NCBI GenBank assembly: GCA_016926875.1
Contig: JAFGNU010000043.1
Coordinates: 37,954 to 101,953 of the forward strand
Origin: Anaerolineae bacterium
Lineage (GTDB): Bacteria > Chloroflexota > Anaerolineae > Aggregatilineales > Aggregatilineaceae
Length of the DNA stretch: 64,000 nucleotides
Direction: 5' to 3'
The notes beneath the pieces were generated by a model that was given only the letters and a program-made list of their open reading frames with translations, was not told where the DNA came from and did no database searches. Both the position numbers and the translations under genes were made by a program. Of the stretch, positions 9,230 through 17,307 are shown piece after piece. The number at the start of each line of letters is the position of its first letter. Within the stretch, counting starts at the first letter, position 1.

Positions 9230-9727
9230 TCAGGCAAAATTAACACGAATTACCAGCTTGCCGAGCCGTAGTTCATCCCCATCCCGCAAAATGCGCGCCT
9301 GATGCGCGATCAGCTTCTGTCCATTCATATAGGTCGAATTGGCGCTGCCCAGGTCCATCACTTTGACGGCCTCATCTTCGACCAGCAGCAGCGCATGCCG
9401 CCGTGACACACCAAACTCTTGAGCGCCGCATTCGTCCAGGTCAATATCGGGCGCCTCATCGGTTTCAGTATCATACCGGCCTATCACCAGTCTGTCACGA
9501 AGGTTTACGCTCAGCGGCTCGTTACGACCCCGAATGTGCAGCAGCAGTATCCGTTCAGTTCCCAGCCGGGCGGTCCCCCAGCGTGGGAAGTTGAGATTAT
9601 CTGCAGTGGGTTCCAGTTGGCGCGTAGCACCATCCTTGGCTCTGCCGGGTTTCAGCGGCATCCCACACCTGATGCAGATAAGTTCTTCTTCCGGATTCTC
9701 ATATCCACACTCTGCACACTTGATCAC
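9230..9727 (-). CDS. Zinc-ribbon plus FHA-domain protein
   Basis: 165 residues. The N-terminus is a short zinc ribbon with two CxxC pairs (CAEC and CIRC), followed by a linker and a C-terminal FHA domain. FHA motifs visible are the GR of LVIGRYD, the SRRHA core, and the NSTYMNG segment, which are the residues that bind phosphothreonine peptides. It should act as an adaptor that docks on Ser/Thr-kinase phosphorylated partners. The start is a GTG at 9727 with AAGGGG eight bases upstream. The partner kinase is not in this window. Confidence 0.88.
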   Translation of the reverse strand: MIKCAECGYENPEEELICIRCGMPLKPGRAKDGATRQLEPTADNLNFPRWGTARLGTERILLLHIRGRNEPLSVNLRDRLVIGRYDTETDEAPDIDLDECGAQEFGVSRRHALLLVEDEAVKVMDLGSANSTYMNGQKLIAHQARILRDGDELRLGKLVIRVNFA

Positions 9728-9818
9728 AGGTTTTTCCCCTTAACCCTAACTGCGTGATGTTCGTAGTATACATGAACACAGTTCCTTGATACCAGAGGCA
9801 TAAAGGCAGGTTTATCGG

Positions 9819-10415
9819 ATGAGTAATGTGCCACGTCTGGTTATCGAGTTGATGTATACTAAAAACGCGTTGCGGTCAATAGAGGGTGAGTCAAGCGATA
9901 TGAGTCAAGCAGCCTGGTACGAACGGTTTGGACAGATTGGTAAACGGCTCAGCCTGGCCGAGCGGCATTATGAGCGAGGCCTGTATTACTACGGGCGTAA
10001 AAAGTACGATCTTGCCACTGCCGACCTGGACGAAGCGATTGAGCTTGAGCCTAAACGAGCCGAGTTTTATGTGGCGCGAGGGCTGATGCTGCTGCTGGAT
10101 AATCGACCGGATGAAGCTGAGGAAGACTTTGAGTATGGCTTGAAACTGGACCGTACGCAGTGGCTGGCGCATTACGGACGGGGCATACGCGCCTTTGAAA
10201 AAGGAGATTATGCCGGGGCGATTGATGGTTTTTCCCGTGCTCAACGAATTGCGCCCGACCGCCCCGAAGTGTATTACTACCGTGCCCTGGCGTTTTACCA
10301 GATGGAGAACTCAAGTGAGGCGGTGAATGATATGACGTATGCTGAGAACCTGTTGGCCGCCAATGATAAGCGCCGCAAACAGACCCAAAAATGGCGCGCG
10401 ATATTTGAAGCGTAA
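9819..10415 (+). CDS. TPR-repeat protein
   Basis: Up to 198 residues, soluble, with about four tetratricopeptide repeats from residue 45 on (for example AERHYERGLYYYGRKKYDLA, then repeats starting near 77, 112 and 145). Such repeats act as protein-protein scaffolds. The partner is not evident; the neighbouring FHA and CpaF genes hint at a signalling or envelope role, but that is only context. The start is uncertain: ATG at 9819 has AAAGGCAGG upstream, while an ATG at 9900 would give a 171-residue protein that begins just before the first repeat and lies after a TATACT box at 9855. Confidence 0.8.
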   Translation: MSNVPRLVIELMYTKNALRSIEGESSDMSQAAWYERFGQIGKRLSLAERHYERGLYYYGRKKYDLATADLDEAIELEPKRAEFYVARGLMLLLDNRPDEAEEDFEYGLKLDRTQWLAHYGRGIRAFEKGDYAGAIDGFSRAQRIAPDRPEVYYYRALAFYQMENSSEAVNDMTYAENLLAANDKRRKQTQKWRAIFEA

Positions 10416-10615
10416 CGTTTGCACAGGGTTTCCTGAGCGTAAAAGCAGGTGGTTGGCCACAGCTTCAGATAGTGGGGCTGTTTCTACGACATGAAAGTTC
10501 TGTGAAGGTTCCTTGTATTGGACCCAGAGTCGTTTTACACTACGATATACTAAAGATGTAAAGAAACACCTCATGCCGTTTACTTGTTCGCACCCAGGGT
10601 AGATAGGAAAAAAAC

Positions 10616-12091
10616 ATGGGTTCACGACTTTCGCGGTTGAATCGCACCACGCCACCGCCTGCTAGCGAATCACAACACCAGTCCCAGCAGCCTGTCGAAC
10701 CGCCGATCATGACCCAAGCGCCAGAACCATTTGCTGCTGATCTGTCGTTTGATGATGAACCACGAATTGTTGAAAAACAGCGGACTTCCCCGCGCATCGC
10801 AACGCTTCGTAAGCAGTTGCGCGAAAAATTATTGGCCACGCCCGACGAATTTGATGGTATGGAAAGCCGGAACCCGGAGCACCAACAGATTGTTCGTGAC
10901 CGGCTGAAGGTGGTGTTGCAGCGGGCCAATGTCCAGCTAACCCCACCTGAACTGGCGGAACTGGAAACCGCGCTCATTGCCGACATGTTAGGGTTTGGCG
11001 CTATCGATTCCCTGGTGCATGATCCCAGCGTATCGGAAATCATGGTCAACAGTTCGGAGATCATCTTTGCCGAGCGCAAGGGGAAGTTGATCGAGACCGA
11101 GCTTACCTTTGATGATGATGAGCATATCCAGTGGACGGCCAGGCGCATCGTTCGCCCTTTGCAGCGCGACTTCAGCCGCCACAACCCAATGGTGGATGCT
11201 CGCCTGCCGGATGGCTCGCGCGTTCACCTGATCATGCCACCCTCGGCATTGGAAGGCACGACGATTACCGTGCGCAAGTTCCCGTCCAGCCCGCTGACCG
11301 TGAATGACCTGATCCGCTTTGGCTCGTTCACCGAAGAAGTGGCCGAATTCCTGAAAGCGTGCGTGGTTGCGCGGCTGAATATCGTGGTGTCGGGCGGCAC
11401 CGGCTCTGGTAAAACCACGCTGCTGAACGTGCTCTCTGCGTTTATCCCTGATGATGAGCGTATTGTCACGATTGAGGACTCGGCAGAGCTTCAGCTTACC
11501 CAGCGGCATGTCGTGCGGTTGGAAACGTGCTCCCCCGTGCCGGGTGGCGACGGCGAAGAAGGCCGGTTGACTATTCGTGACTTGGTAAAAGGCAGCCTGC
11601 GTATGCGCCCGGATCGCATTGTGGTGGGTGAATGCCGTTCCGGCGAGGCACTGGATATGCTCCAGGCGATGAACACCGGGCACGACGGCTCGCTGACCAC
11701 CATTCACTCTAACAGTCCGCGTGACTGCATCGCACGCCTGGAAACCCTGGCCCTGATGGCCGGTATGGACCTGCCGGTGCTCGTGATCCGGCGCCAGATC
11801 GCCAGCGCGGTCCACCTGATTGTGCAGCAAAGCCGGTTGAAGGACGGCACCCGCAAGATTGTACAGATTTCCGAACTCCAGGGGATGGAAGGGGACCGCG
11901 TTACGCTGCAAGACCTTTTCGTATACCAGACACCCGATCAGCGCGGGACAGGGCCGAGTCATACCGGTGGCGGTACGCTCAACTCGACCGGGTTCCGGCC
12001 CAGCTTTTCGGACCGGTTGGTTGAAGCGGGATTCCGGCTCAGCGGGCGTATCTTTGGGGTGGGCAGCGGCAAGTTTGGTGCGTCGTCGTAA
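10616..12091 (+). CDS. cpaF: CpaF/TadA-family secretion ATPase
   Basis: 491 residues. It belongs to the type II/IV secretion ATPase family that powers Tad pilus assembly or retraction. After a disordered Pro/Gln-rich N-terminus come an N-terminal helical domain (about 60-150), a linker domain with VSEIMVNSSEIIFAERKGKL, and the ATPase core. Walker A is GGTGSGKTT (about 260-268), the Asp box is RIVTIEDSAEL, Walker B is in RPDRIVVGECR and the His box in MNTGHDGSLTTIHSNSPRD. No TadB, TadC, prepilin or secretin gene is adjacent, so it is an isolated copy that must work with genes elsewhere. The ATG has AGGAAA upstream. Confidence 0.92.
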   Translation: MGSRLSRLNRTTPPPASESQHQSQQPVEPPIMTQAPEPFAADLSFDDEPRIVEKQRTSPRIATLRKQLREKLLATPDEFDGMESRNPEHQQIVRDRLKVVLQRANVQLTPPELAELETALIADMLGFGAIDSLVHDPSVSEIMVNSSEIIFAERKGKLIETELTFDDDEHIQWTARRIVRPLQRDFSRHNPMVDARLPDGSRVHLIMPPSALEGTTITVRKFPSSPLTVNDLIRFGSFTEEVAEFLKACVVARLNIVVSGGTGSGKTTLLNVLSAFIPDDERIVTIEDSAELQLTQRHVVRLETCSPVPGGDGEEGRLTIRDLVKGSLRMRPDRIVVGECRSGEALDMLQAMNTGHDGSLTTIHSNSPRDCIARLETLALMAGMDLPVLVIRRQIASAVHLIVQQSRLKDGTRKIVQISELQGMEGDRVTLQDLFVYQTPDQRGTGPSHTGGGTLNSTGFRPSFSDRLVEAGFRLSGRIFGVGSGKFGASS

Positions 12092-12126
12092 GCTGCTCAC
12101 TTGCGCATTTTTTCAGAGGTAGCCAC

Positions 12127-12159
12127 ACACCCTGGCAGTTGTTATGTCCAGGGTGTTTT
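12127..12159 (+). terminator. Rho-independent terminator after cpaF
   Basis: A perfect 9-bp stem (ACACCCTGG 12127-12135 with CCAGGGTGT 12148-12156) is followed by TTTT. It covers the first possible ATG (12144) of the next reading frame, which argues for a downstream start for that gene. Confidence 0.8.
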
Positions 12160-12194
12160 GCGTGGTGCATGGTATTGAAAGGCTATGGCATGTG

Positions 12195-13013
12195 ATGAAG
12201 CAAGCGATTCCGCCCGATCCCGGCACAGTGGAGCTGTCCCCGGCAGAAATGATTCGTTACAACCGCCACGTGCGCCTGTCGCAGATAGGCCGCGAAGGGC
12301 AGCGCAAGCTCAAGGCAGCCAGCGCCCTGATCGTTGGCCTGGGCGGACTGGGCAGCCCTATATCGATGTACCTGGCAGCAGCAGGCGTCGGGCGGATCGG
12401 GTTGGTCGATGGGGATGTGGTGGATGCCAGCAATCTTCAGCGACAGATCGTACACGGCGAGAGCGTTATCGGTATGCCCAAGGTCAAGTCGGCAGCGGCG
12501 CGCCTGCGCGAGTTGAACCCATACATTGTAGTTGAGCCATACTATGTCCCGCTGACCTGCGACAACGCGCCGGACCTGCTGGCATCATATGATGTGGTAA
12601 TGGATGGATTGGATAATTTTGGTGCCCGCTGCATTCTCAACGAGGCGGCGGTCAGCTTGGGCAAACCGTATGTGTACGGCAGCGTGGCATATTTTGAGGG
12701 ACAGGTGAGTGTTTTTGGTGTGAGGGATGGACCGTGCTACCGCTGCCTGCTGCCCGCCCCGCCGCCTGATCTCGCACCGGGTGAAGCCGCGCCGGGGATA
12801 TTTAGCGTGCTGCCGGGCACAATTGGCACGCTTCAGGCCAACGAGGCACTGAAACTGCTGCTGGGGATCGGTGAGCTGTTGGTGGGTCAACTGCTGGTGT
12901 ACGATGCCCTGGATATGACTTTTGACCTGATCACACTGCCACGTCGGCCAGACTGTCCGGTGTGTGGTGATCGTTCTACGACTGCCGGGCCAGACGAAAA
13001 CACACAGCCGTAG
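12195..13013 (+). CDS. ThiF/MoeB-family adenylyltransferase (E1-like)
   Basis: About 272 residues. Such enzymes adenylate the C-terminal Gly-Gly of ubiquitin-like sulfur carriers (MoaD or ThiS) in molybdopterin or thiamin synthesis. The ATP-binding motif GLGGLGSP is near residue 50, the Arg-containing NLQRQ motif follows, DGLDNFGAR marks the Mg/ATP site, and the zinc is held by CYRC and CPVC. The conserved extra Cys that ThiF uses, usually in a CxEAGV segment, is absent; here the segment reads GEAAPGIFSVLPG. I chose the ATG at 12195 because the upstream in-frame ATG lies in the cpaF terminator. No MoaD, ThiS or other cofactor gene is beside it, so the pathway cannot be decided. Confidence 0.85.
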   Translation: MKQAIPPDPGTVELSPAEMIRYNRHVRLSQIGREGQRKLKAASALIVGLGGLGSPISMYLAAAGVGRIGLVDGDVVDASNLQRQIVHGESVIGMPKVKSAAARLRELNPYIVVEPYYVPLTCDNAPDLLASYDVVMDGLDNFGARCILNEAAVSLGKPYVYGSVAYFEGQVSVFGVRDGPCYRCLLPAPPPDLAPGEAAPGIFSVLPGTIGTLQANEALKLLLGIGELLVGQLLVYDALDMTFDLITLPRRPDCPVCGDRSTTAGPDENTQP

Positions 13014-13034
13014 TGGCTGCGCGGGTTACGACGT

Positions 13035-15449
13035 TTAGTCGGCGCTGCCGGATTCAACAGGTTTGGCGTAAGCCTGTAAGCTGGCTTCCGGTGGCAGCAG
13101 GTCCACTCCGGCGCTGGTTAGCCGCTCCTGGCGAGCTTTGGCGCGGCGCAGCAGGCGTTGGGTTTCCGTATCGTCAGGCCATGCCGCGCTGGCCGCTTCC
13201 AATAACTGCACTACCCGGTTAAGCTGGGTCGTATCATCCATCAACAAGCGTGCCAGGTCAAGGTATGTTTGCCCCTGTGTTTCTATATCATCCAGTTGAA
13301 ACGCCATATACAGTGCTTGCTGGTAGTAAGGCAGCGCGGCGGCGCGGTCGCCGCTGGCTTCCACTACAGCGCCCAACTTGTGAAGTTGTTCAAAAACGCC
13401 CCGGTCGTCACCGGACGCCTGGGCAAGCTGTAATGCCTGCCGATGGCGTGCCTGCGCTTTGTCCCATTGCAGCAGCCCGGCATGTGCATCGCTCAGCTTG
13501 TCCAGTATCATGCTCAGGTAATCCGGGCGGTTTTCGCGTTCAAAGATGGGCACAGCCTGTTGCAGCATTTCGAGCGCATCGGTCCACCGCTCCTGGTCAA
13601 GGTAAAATGTGCCGAGTTTGTCCAATGCCATGCCAATGTCGAACCAGGCTTCGGTGGCCAGCAGGGCATCAACTGCTTCTTGATAGGCCGCTTCTGCGCC
13701 GTCGTGCCTGCCGAGCAGCACCTGCAAATCACCCAGGATGATGAGCAAATGCCCTTCGCGCTGCGGGTCGTCGGCCTGCTGCGCCAGCGCCATTCCCTGG
13801 TCAACATATGTCAGCACATCTCCGTAGTTTTCCTGTCCCAGGCTGAGCGCGGCCAGCGCTTCCAGGGCGGCCAGCTCATCATCAATTTTGCCATCTGCCT
13901 GATAGGACTCCAATGCCTGGCTGTATTGTTCGATTGTGCCGGATGCATCTTCTTCTGCCGCAACGGTCCGCTGCTCGATCTGCCAGAAGGACGCAGGCTT
14001 TTCCGGCTGCACCGGTGCTTTTTCCACGGTTTCTGCGCCAGCAGACGGTCCTGGAAACTCTGCCACGCCTGGCGCCTTGATGGGTGAAGGCGGCACACTC
14101 ATTTCTTCGCCCTCGATATCAATGACCGGCTGTGCCAGGGCAGTATCCTGTTCCTGGACGTCAAAATACTCTTCGTCGATTGCCGGTTCGGCAGCTTCTA
14201 CAGGCGATAACAGCCGTTCCAGCCGGTTAAATTCGGGCTGGAAGCCGCGCGCTGTGATAAAGCTCCCGGTTGTGATGGGTTCAAGCAGCCTGACCAATTC
14301 CTGGAGTGCGTCGCGCTGGTCATTCAATACGGCAAACGTGCCCGCAGCAATGATCGCCGTGATCTCGACCGCCAGCCGGTCATGATGGGTTTCGGACGGC
14401 TGTCGTGCGTGCCGCCGCACATACGCGAGCAGACCTTGTAGATGACGTGTGCGCATAATGCCGAGTTGATTTTTGTTGCGTAGAAATGCTTCGGCAAATG
14501 CCTGTACCAGTTCGTGCACGGCAAAGTACGGCTGGTTGTAAACATTGCGCTCCTCTGCAAAGCCGAGCGCGGCCAACCGGCGCATGGCAGGATGAAGTGC
14601 AGTCTGCGGCGCACCGCTCACGTCGGCAAGCAGTTCCTCGCTTGCCCCCCCCGTGAAGGCCGTGCCCAGCAGCAGCGCTAACCCTGGCAGCTTGGACGGC
14701 AGCAGCCGGTAAGCCGCCATCAGCGCGCCCTTTGCCCGGTTGATTTCACCCGGCAGCAGATCGGGCATTTTGTCCGCAAATTCGCCGGGCCGGACGCTTC
14801 CGCTGGCAAGCTGTCGGCCTGCTACAAGGATCGACAGCGCATGTCCGCCCAGCGCTTGAATTAGCCGTGCGCTTTCCGCCCGGTCGATCCCGGCGGCTGT
14901 TCCTGCCAGGTGAATAAGCATCGCCTGGGCGTCATCTTCACTCAGATCGTCCACAGCTTGTGGCGTCCAGGGTCCATCGACCAGATGCGGCGCAGTCAAC
15001 AGAACCGGTATACCGGATGCGCACAATTGAACAAAGTCATACGCTGTGTCGATATCGACATGCCCGTCCAAGACAAGCAGGGGCCGGTATTTATGCAGCA
15101 GCTTCTGGATCATCCCGACGTGTTCGACGAGGTCTTCATCTGGGGTGGCAACTTCCGCTGCATATGCCCTGGCGATCCGGTTTAGCAGCGACCAGGTAGT
15201 ATCGTACTCAAGGTCAAACCAAAGCACACCGCCTGGCGTATCAATGTATTTGGCGGCAAGGGCGGCTGCCAGCGCCGTTTTGCCGACGCCAGCCGGGCCG
15301 TGCAGCAGGACGGCGGTTTTTGCCTTGAGCGCCAGATGAGCCGCCTTCAGATGCTGATCACGCCCGAAAAGCCGGTCAGGTGGAGAAACCGGCAGATTGT
15401 CGAAAGTGTGAATTGGTGCTTTGTCAGGGGTAAGTGGTTTTTGACGCAT
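13035..15449 (-). CDS. STAND/NB-ARC-type ATPase with C-terminal TPR repeats
   Basis: 804 residues. Near the N-terminus FGRDQHLK introduces an AAA+/NB-ARC nucleotide-binding domain with the P-loop HGPAGVGKTALA (about 50-61) and a Walker B strand RPLLVLDGHVD. A winged-helix-like part follows to about residue 350, then an acidic, Pro-rich linker (about 440-520), and then at least six TPR repeats to the end. This is the layout of STAND regulators that oligomerise on binding a ligand. No enzymatic or DNA-binding effector domain is seen at either end. The ATG at 15449 is preferred over an upstream start because the extra residues would be coded by a terminator hairpin. It converges on the MoeB-like gene. 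Confidence 0.85.
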   Translation of the reverse strand: MRQKPLTPDKAPIHTFDNLPVSPPDRLFGRDQHLKAAHLALKAKTAVLLHGPAGVGKTALAAALAAKYIDTPGGVLWFDLEYDTTWSLLNRIARAYAAEVATPDEDLVEHVGMIQKLLHKYRPLLVLDGHVDIDTAYDFVQLCASGIPVLLTAPHLVDGPWTPQAVDDLSEDDAQAMLIHLAGTAAGIDRAESARLIQALGGHALSILVAGRQLASGSVRPGEFADKMPDLLPGEINRAKGALMAAYRLLPSKLPGLALLLGTAFTGGASEELLADVSGAPQTALHPAMRRLAALGFAEERNVYNQPYFAVHELVQAFAEAFLRNKNQLGIMRTRHLQGLLAYVRRHARQPSETHHDRLAVEITAIIAAGTFAVLNDQRDALQELVRLLEPITTGSFITARGFQPEFNRLERLLSPVEAAEPAIDEEYFDVQEQDTALAQPVIDIEGEEMSVPPSPIKAPGVAEFPGPSAGAETVEKAPVQPEKPASFWQIEQRTVAAEEDASGTIEQYSQALESYQADGKIDDELAALEALAALSLGQENYGDVLTYVDQGMALAQQADDPQREGHLLIILGDLQVLLGRHDGAEAAYQEAVDALLATEAWFDIGMALDKLGTFYLDQERWTDALEMLQQAVPIFERENRPDYLSMILDKLSDAHAGLLQWDKAQARHRQALQLAQASGDDRGVFEQLHKLGAVVEASGDRAAALPYYQQALYMAFQLDDIETQGQTYLDLARLLMDDTTQLNRVVQLLEAASAAWPDDTETQRLLRRAKARQERLTSAGVDLLPPEASLQAYAKPVESGSAD

Positions 15450-15497
15450 AGCTTTATACCATCCAGGACAAGGCGTGGCTAGACTCAGGTTATACGC

Positions 15498-15506
15498 AGT
15501 ATAGCA
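15498..15506 (-). promoter_or_regulatory. Extended -10 promoter element of the STAND gene
   Basis: On the minus strand a TGC triplet (15506-15504) directly precedes TATACT (15503-15498), about 50 bases before the start codon. No good -35 box is present, as is common for extended -10 promoters. Confidence 0.45.
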
Positions 15507-15536
15507 GAAGGAGCATTCTCCGACTAGCCAACCAAT

Positions 15537-15563
15537 AAAAACGCCTGGCTGCATCACCAGGCG
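15537..15563 (-). terminator. Rho-independent terminator of the Trm112-like gene
   Basis: On the minus strand CGCCTGG pairs with CCAGGCG (15563-15557 with 15548-15542; 7 bp), followed by TTTTTATT. It lies 27 bases after the stop of the small gene. Confidence 0.8.
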
Positions 15564-15589
15564 CAAAAAGTCGGAGGGCGAACCAGGGG

Positions 15590-15847
15590 TCAGTCGTCTT
15601 CCGGTGGCGGTACCGGCAGGTCTTCAACCGGTACATCCTTGTATTTTTTGCCGACTTCAAGCAGCATTACCGGGATTCCGCCGCGAATCGGATATTTGTG
15701 CCCGGATTCTTCACAGACCAGCCAGCAGTCGTGCTCCAGAGTCAGGCGACCGGGATCGTCACCATCCAAATGTACTGCCTCCGGACAGCGCAGGATGTCC
15801 AATAACTCCGGGCTGATCGGGGCATTGTTTGTTGCTTCGTCCGCCAT
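15590..15847 (-). CDS. Trm112-like small protein (UPF0434 type)
   Basis: 85 residues, the usual size of Trm112/YcaR-like proteins, which are small zinc-ribbon partners of methyltransferases or stand-alone proteins of unclear role. The pattern LLDILRCPE, WLVCEESGHKYPIRGGIPVMLLE fits the family well, especially the YPIRxGIPVML end of the fold. Each of the two expected Cys pairs is reduced to one Cys (RCPEAV and VCEES), so canonical zinc binding looks lost. It has its own promoter upstream and terminator downstream. Confidence 0.82.
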   Translation of the reverse strand: MADEATNNAPISPELLDILRCPEAVHLDGDDPGRLTLEHDCWLVCEESGHKYPIRGGIPVMLLEVGKKYKDVPVEDLPVPPPEDD

Positions 15848-15890
15848 GCCTGTTTCCTCGTTGTATGAACATATTTAGCTACCGCCAGGA

Positions 15891-15919
15891 AGTATAGCCA
15901 GCCGGGTTACCAGCGTCAA
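15891..15919 (-). promoter_or_regulatory. Promoter of the Trm112-like gene
   Basis: On the minus strand TTGACG (15919-15914) and TATACT (15896-15891) are separated by exactly 17 bases, 43 bases before the start codon. Confidence 0.8.
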
Positions 15920-15956
15920 GCACAGCGTGGGCAGGTTAGAACGTTTGGGCGCGTGG

Positions 15957-15984
15957 TTGCAGCAGTTCGGACATGGGGTATAAT
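15957..15984 (+). promoter_or_regulatory. Promoter of the MBL-fold hydrolase gene
   Basis: TTGCAG (15957-15962) and a perfect TATAAT (15979-15984) are 16 bases apart, with the start codon 76 bases downstream. Confidence 0.65.
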
Positions 15985-16060
15985 CTTTACGTTTTCCCAA
16001 AAAAGTATAGCTCCCGGTGAAGTTGGCACACAAGCGTAACAGTACAGGTGATTGTGCAGT

Positions 16061-16699
16061 ATGGACATTATCTGGTATGGACATAGTTGTTTTCGCGTTA
16101 CTGAGCGTGGATATGCATCTGTGGTTACCGATCCGTTTGGCGAAAGCCTGGGCTATGAAGTGCCCCGGCTAAAAGCGACCATCGTCACAGTCAGCCACCA
16201 CGCCCCAGGGCACGACAATCTGGCTGCCGTTCGCGGGTATGAGCGTGTGATCGATGGGCCGGGTGAATACGAAATCTCCGGGGTGTTTGTGATTGGAGTG
16301 GCTACATACGACAAGACAGTTGAACAGCCTAATCGCAACGTGGTATATGTGCTAGACTACCAGACTCTGACCATTGCACACCTGGGCGATCTCGATCATA
16401 TACCGGACCAGTCGATGATTGACGCGTTAGGGGCAATTGATATTGTCCTGATCCCGGTTGGCGGGGGAGGGAGCCTGAGTTCCAGCCAGGCTGCCGAAGT
16501 GGTGAGTATGCTTGAACCCAGCATTGTCATCCCCATGCACTATCAAACCGATGCGTTACGTGGAATGGAACTCGATCCGGCTGATCGCTTTTTGAAGGAA
16601 ATGGGCATAAACTCTATTGAGCAGGAGCCTATGCTGCGCATCTCGCCGAGCGCACTGCCAGAACAAACCCAGGTTATCCTGCTGGACTACCGTCACTAA
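16061..16699 (+). CDS. MBL-fold metal-dependent hydrolase, UlaG-like
   Basis: 212 residues. The beginning DIIWYGHSCFRV is typical of the beta-lactamase-like domain (PF13483) of the UlaG/L-ascorbate-6-phosphate lactonase-like group. Metal-site candidates are the His in GHSCF, the HH pair in VSHHAPGHDN, the Asp in HLGDLDH and the His in VIPMHYQTD. The family often lacks a fixed substrate and is annotated only as Zn-dependent hydrolase, which is all I claim. The ATG at 16061 follows AGGTGATT; a GTG at 16052 is possible. A downstream small gene starts 71 bases later and may be co-transcribed. Confidence 0.85.
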   Translation: MDIIWYGHSCFRVTERGYASVVTDPFGESLGYEVPRLKATIVTVSHHAPGHDNLAAVRGYERVIDGPGEYEISGVFVIGVATYDKTVEQPNRNVVYVLDYQTLTIAHLGDLDHIPDQSMIDALGAIDIVLIPVGGGGSLSSSQAAEVVSMLEPSIVIPMHYQTDALRGMELDPADRFLKEMGINSIEQEPMLRISPSALPEQTQVILLDYRH

Positions 16700-16770
16700 G
16701 TCGACGAGCATGGTTGTGCTCAATCGACAGGCGTTTGGGGCATGGAGGCAGGCAAGGGACGGACTCGACG

Positions 16771-17070
16771 ATGATTAAGCTCTTACTCAGTTGGGATATC
16801 AAGCCGGGCCGGGATCAAGAATATTTTGAGTTTATGGTGCGCGAGTTCGCGCCGGGCATTACCCGGCTGGGACTGCAACCAACAGAAGCATGGTTTACCG
16901 TTTATGGGAACTGCCCGCAAATTCTGATGGAGGGCATCACCGACGACCTGGACACGATGAAACAGTTGCTAGCCAGTGACGAGTGGTCCAGGTTGTATGA
17001 CAAGCTGCTGGGCTATGTCAACAACTACCAGCAGAAGATCGTGCGAGCCAGCGCGGGGTTCCAGATATAA
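16771..17070 (+). CDS. Small protein with dimeric alpha/beta-barrel-like pattern
   Basis: 99 residues. The strand-helix-strand pattern (MIKLLLSWDIKPGRDQEY, then AWFTVYGNCPQILMEG, then a C-terminal helix with LLGYVNNYQQKI) resembles ABM or NIPSNAP-like dimeric alpha/beta barrels. This is a fold-level guess and no function follows from it. The start is taken at the ATG at 16771, where homologous structure begins. A strong terminator follows 44 bases after the stop. Confidence 0.7.
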   Translation: MIKLLLSWDIKPGRDQEYFEFMVREFAPGITRLGLQPTEAWFTVYGNCPQILMEGITDDLDTMKQLLASDEWSRLYDKLLGYVNNYQQKIVRASAGFQI

Positions 17071-17114
17071 GAACCGCCGCATCTGGCGATTTTTTATCAC
17101 CCAAATGATGAACA

Positions 17115-17143
17115 CAAGAGGTCTGTGCGCCTCTTGTTTTTTT
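17115..17143 (+). terminator. Rho-independent terminator
   Basis: CAAGAGG (17115-17121) pairs with CCTCTTG (17130-17136), followed by seven T residues. It ends the MBL-hydrolase/small-protein transcript. Confidence 0.88.
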
Positions 17144-17257
17144 CTCCGCCATATCCCCCTGTGCCGAACAATGCCTTGCTATCGCTATTCGCTGGTTGAT
17201 CGATGGGACACCACCAACCTGACGTTTTACATCCCTGACCGATAATTTTGTGGATGC

Positions 17258-17297
17258 AAACACAGGTGGAGCATTGACGCACGCTCCACCTGTGTTT
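17258..17297 (-). terminator. Strong hairpin terminator after the cation ATPase
   Basis: A perfect 15-bp inverted repeat (17258-17272 with 17283-17297) with a 10-base loop lies 10 bases after the ATPase stop. On the minus strand it ends in TTTGC, a weak T tract, but the stem is very stable. Confidence 0.75.
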
Positions 17298-17307
17298 GTC
17301 TGTTCGT

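Noticed and set aside
10988..12100. 370-codon minus-strand frame opposite cpaF
   Set aside because: cpaF has complete ATPase motifs; the antisense frame has none.
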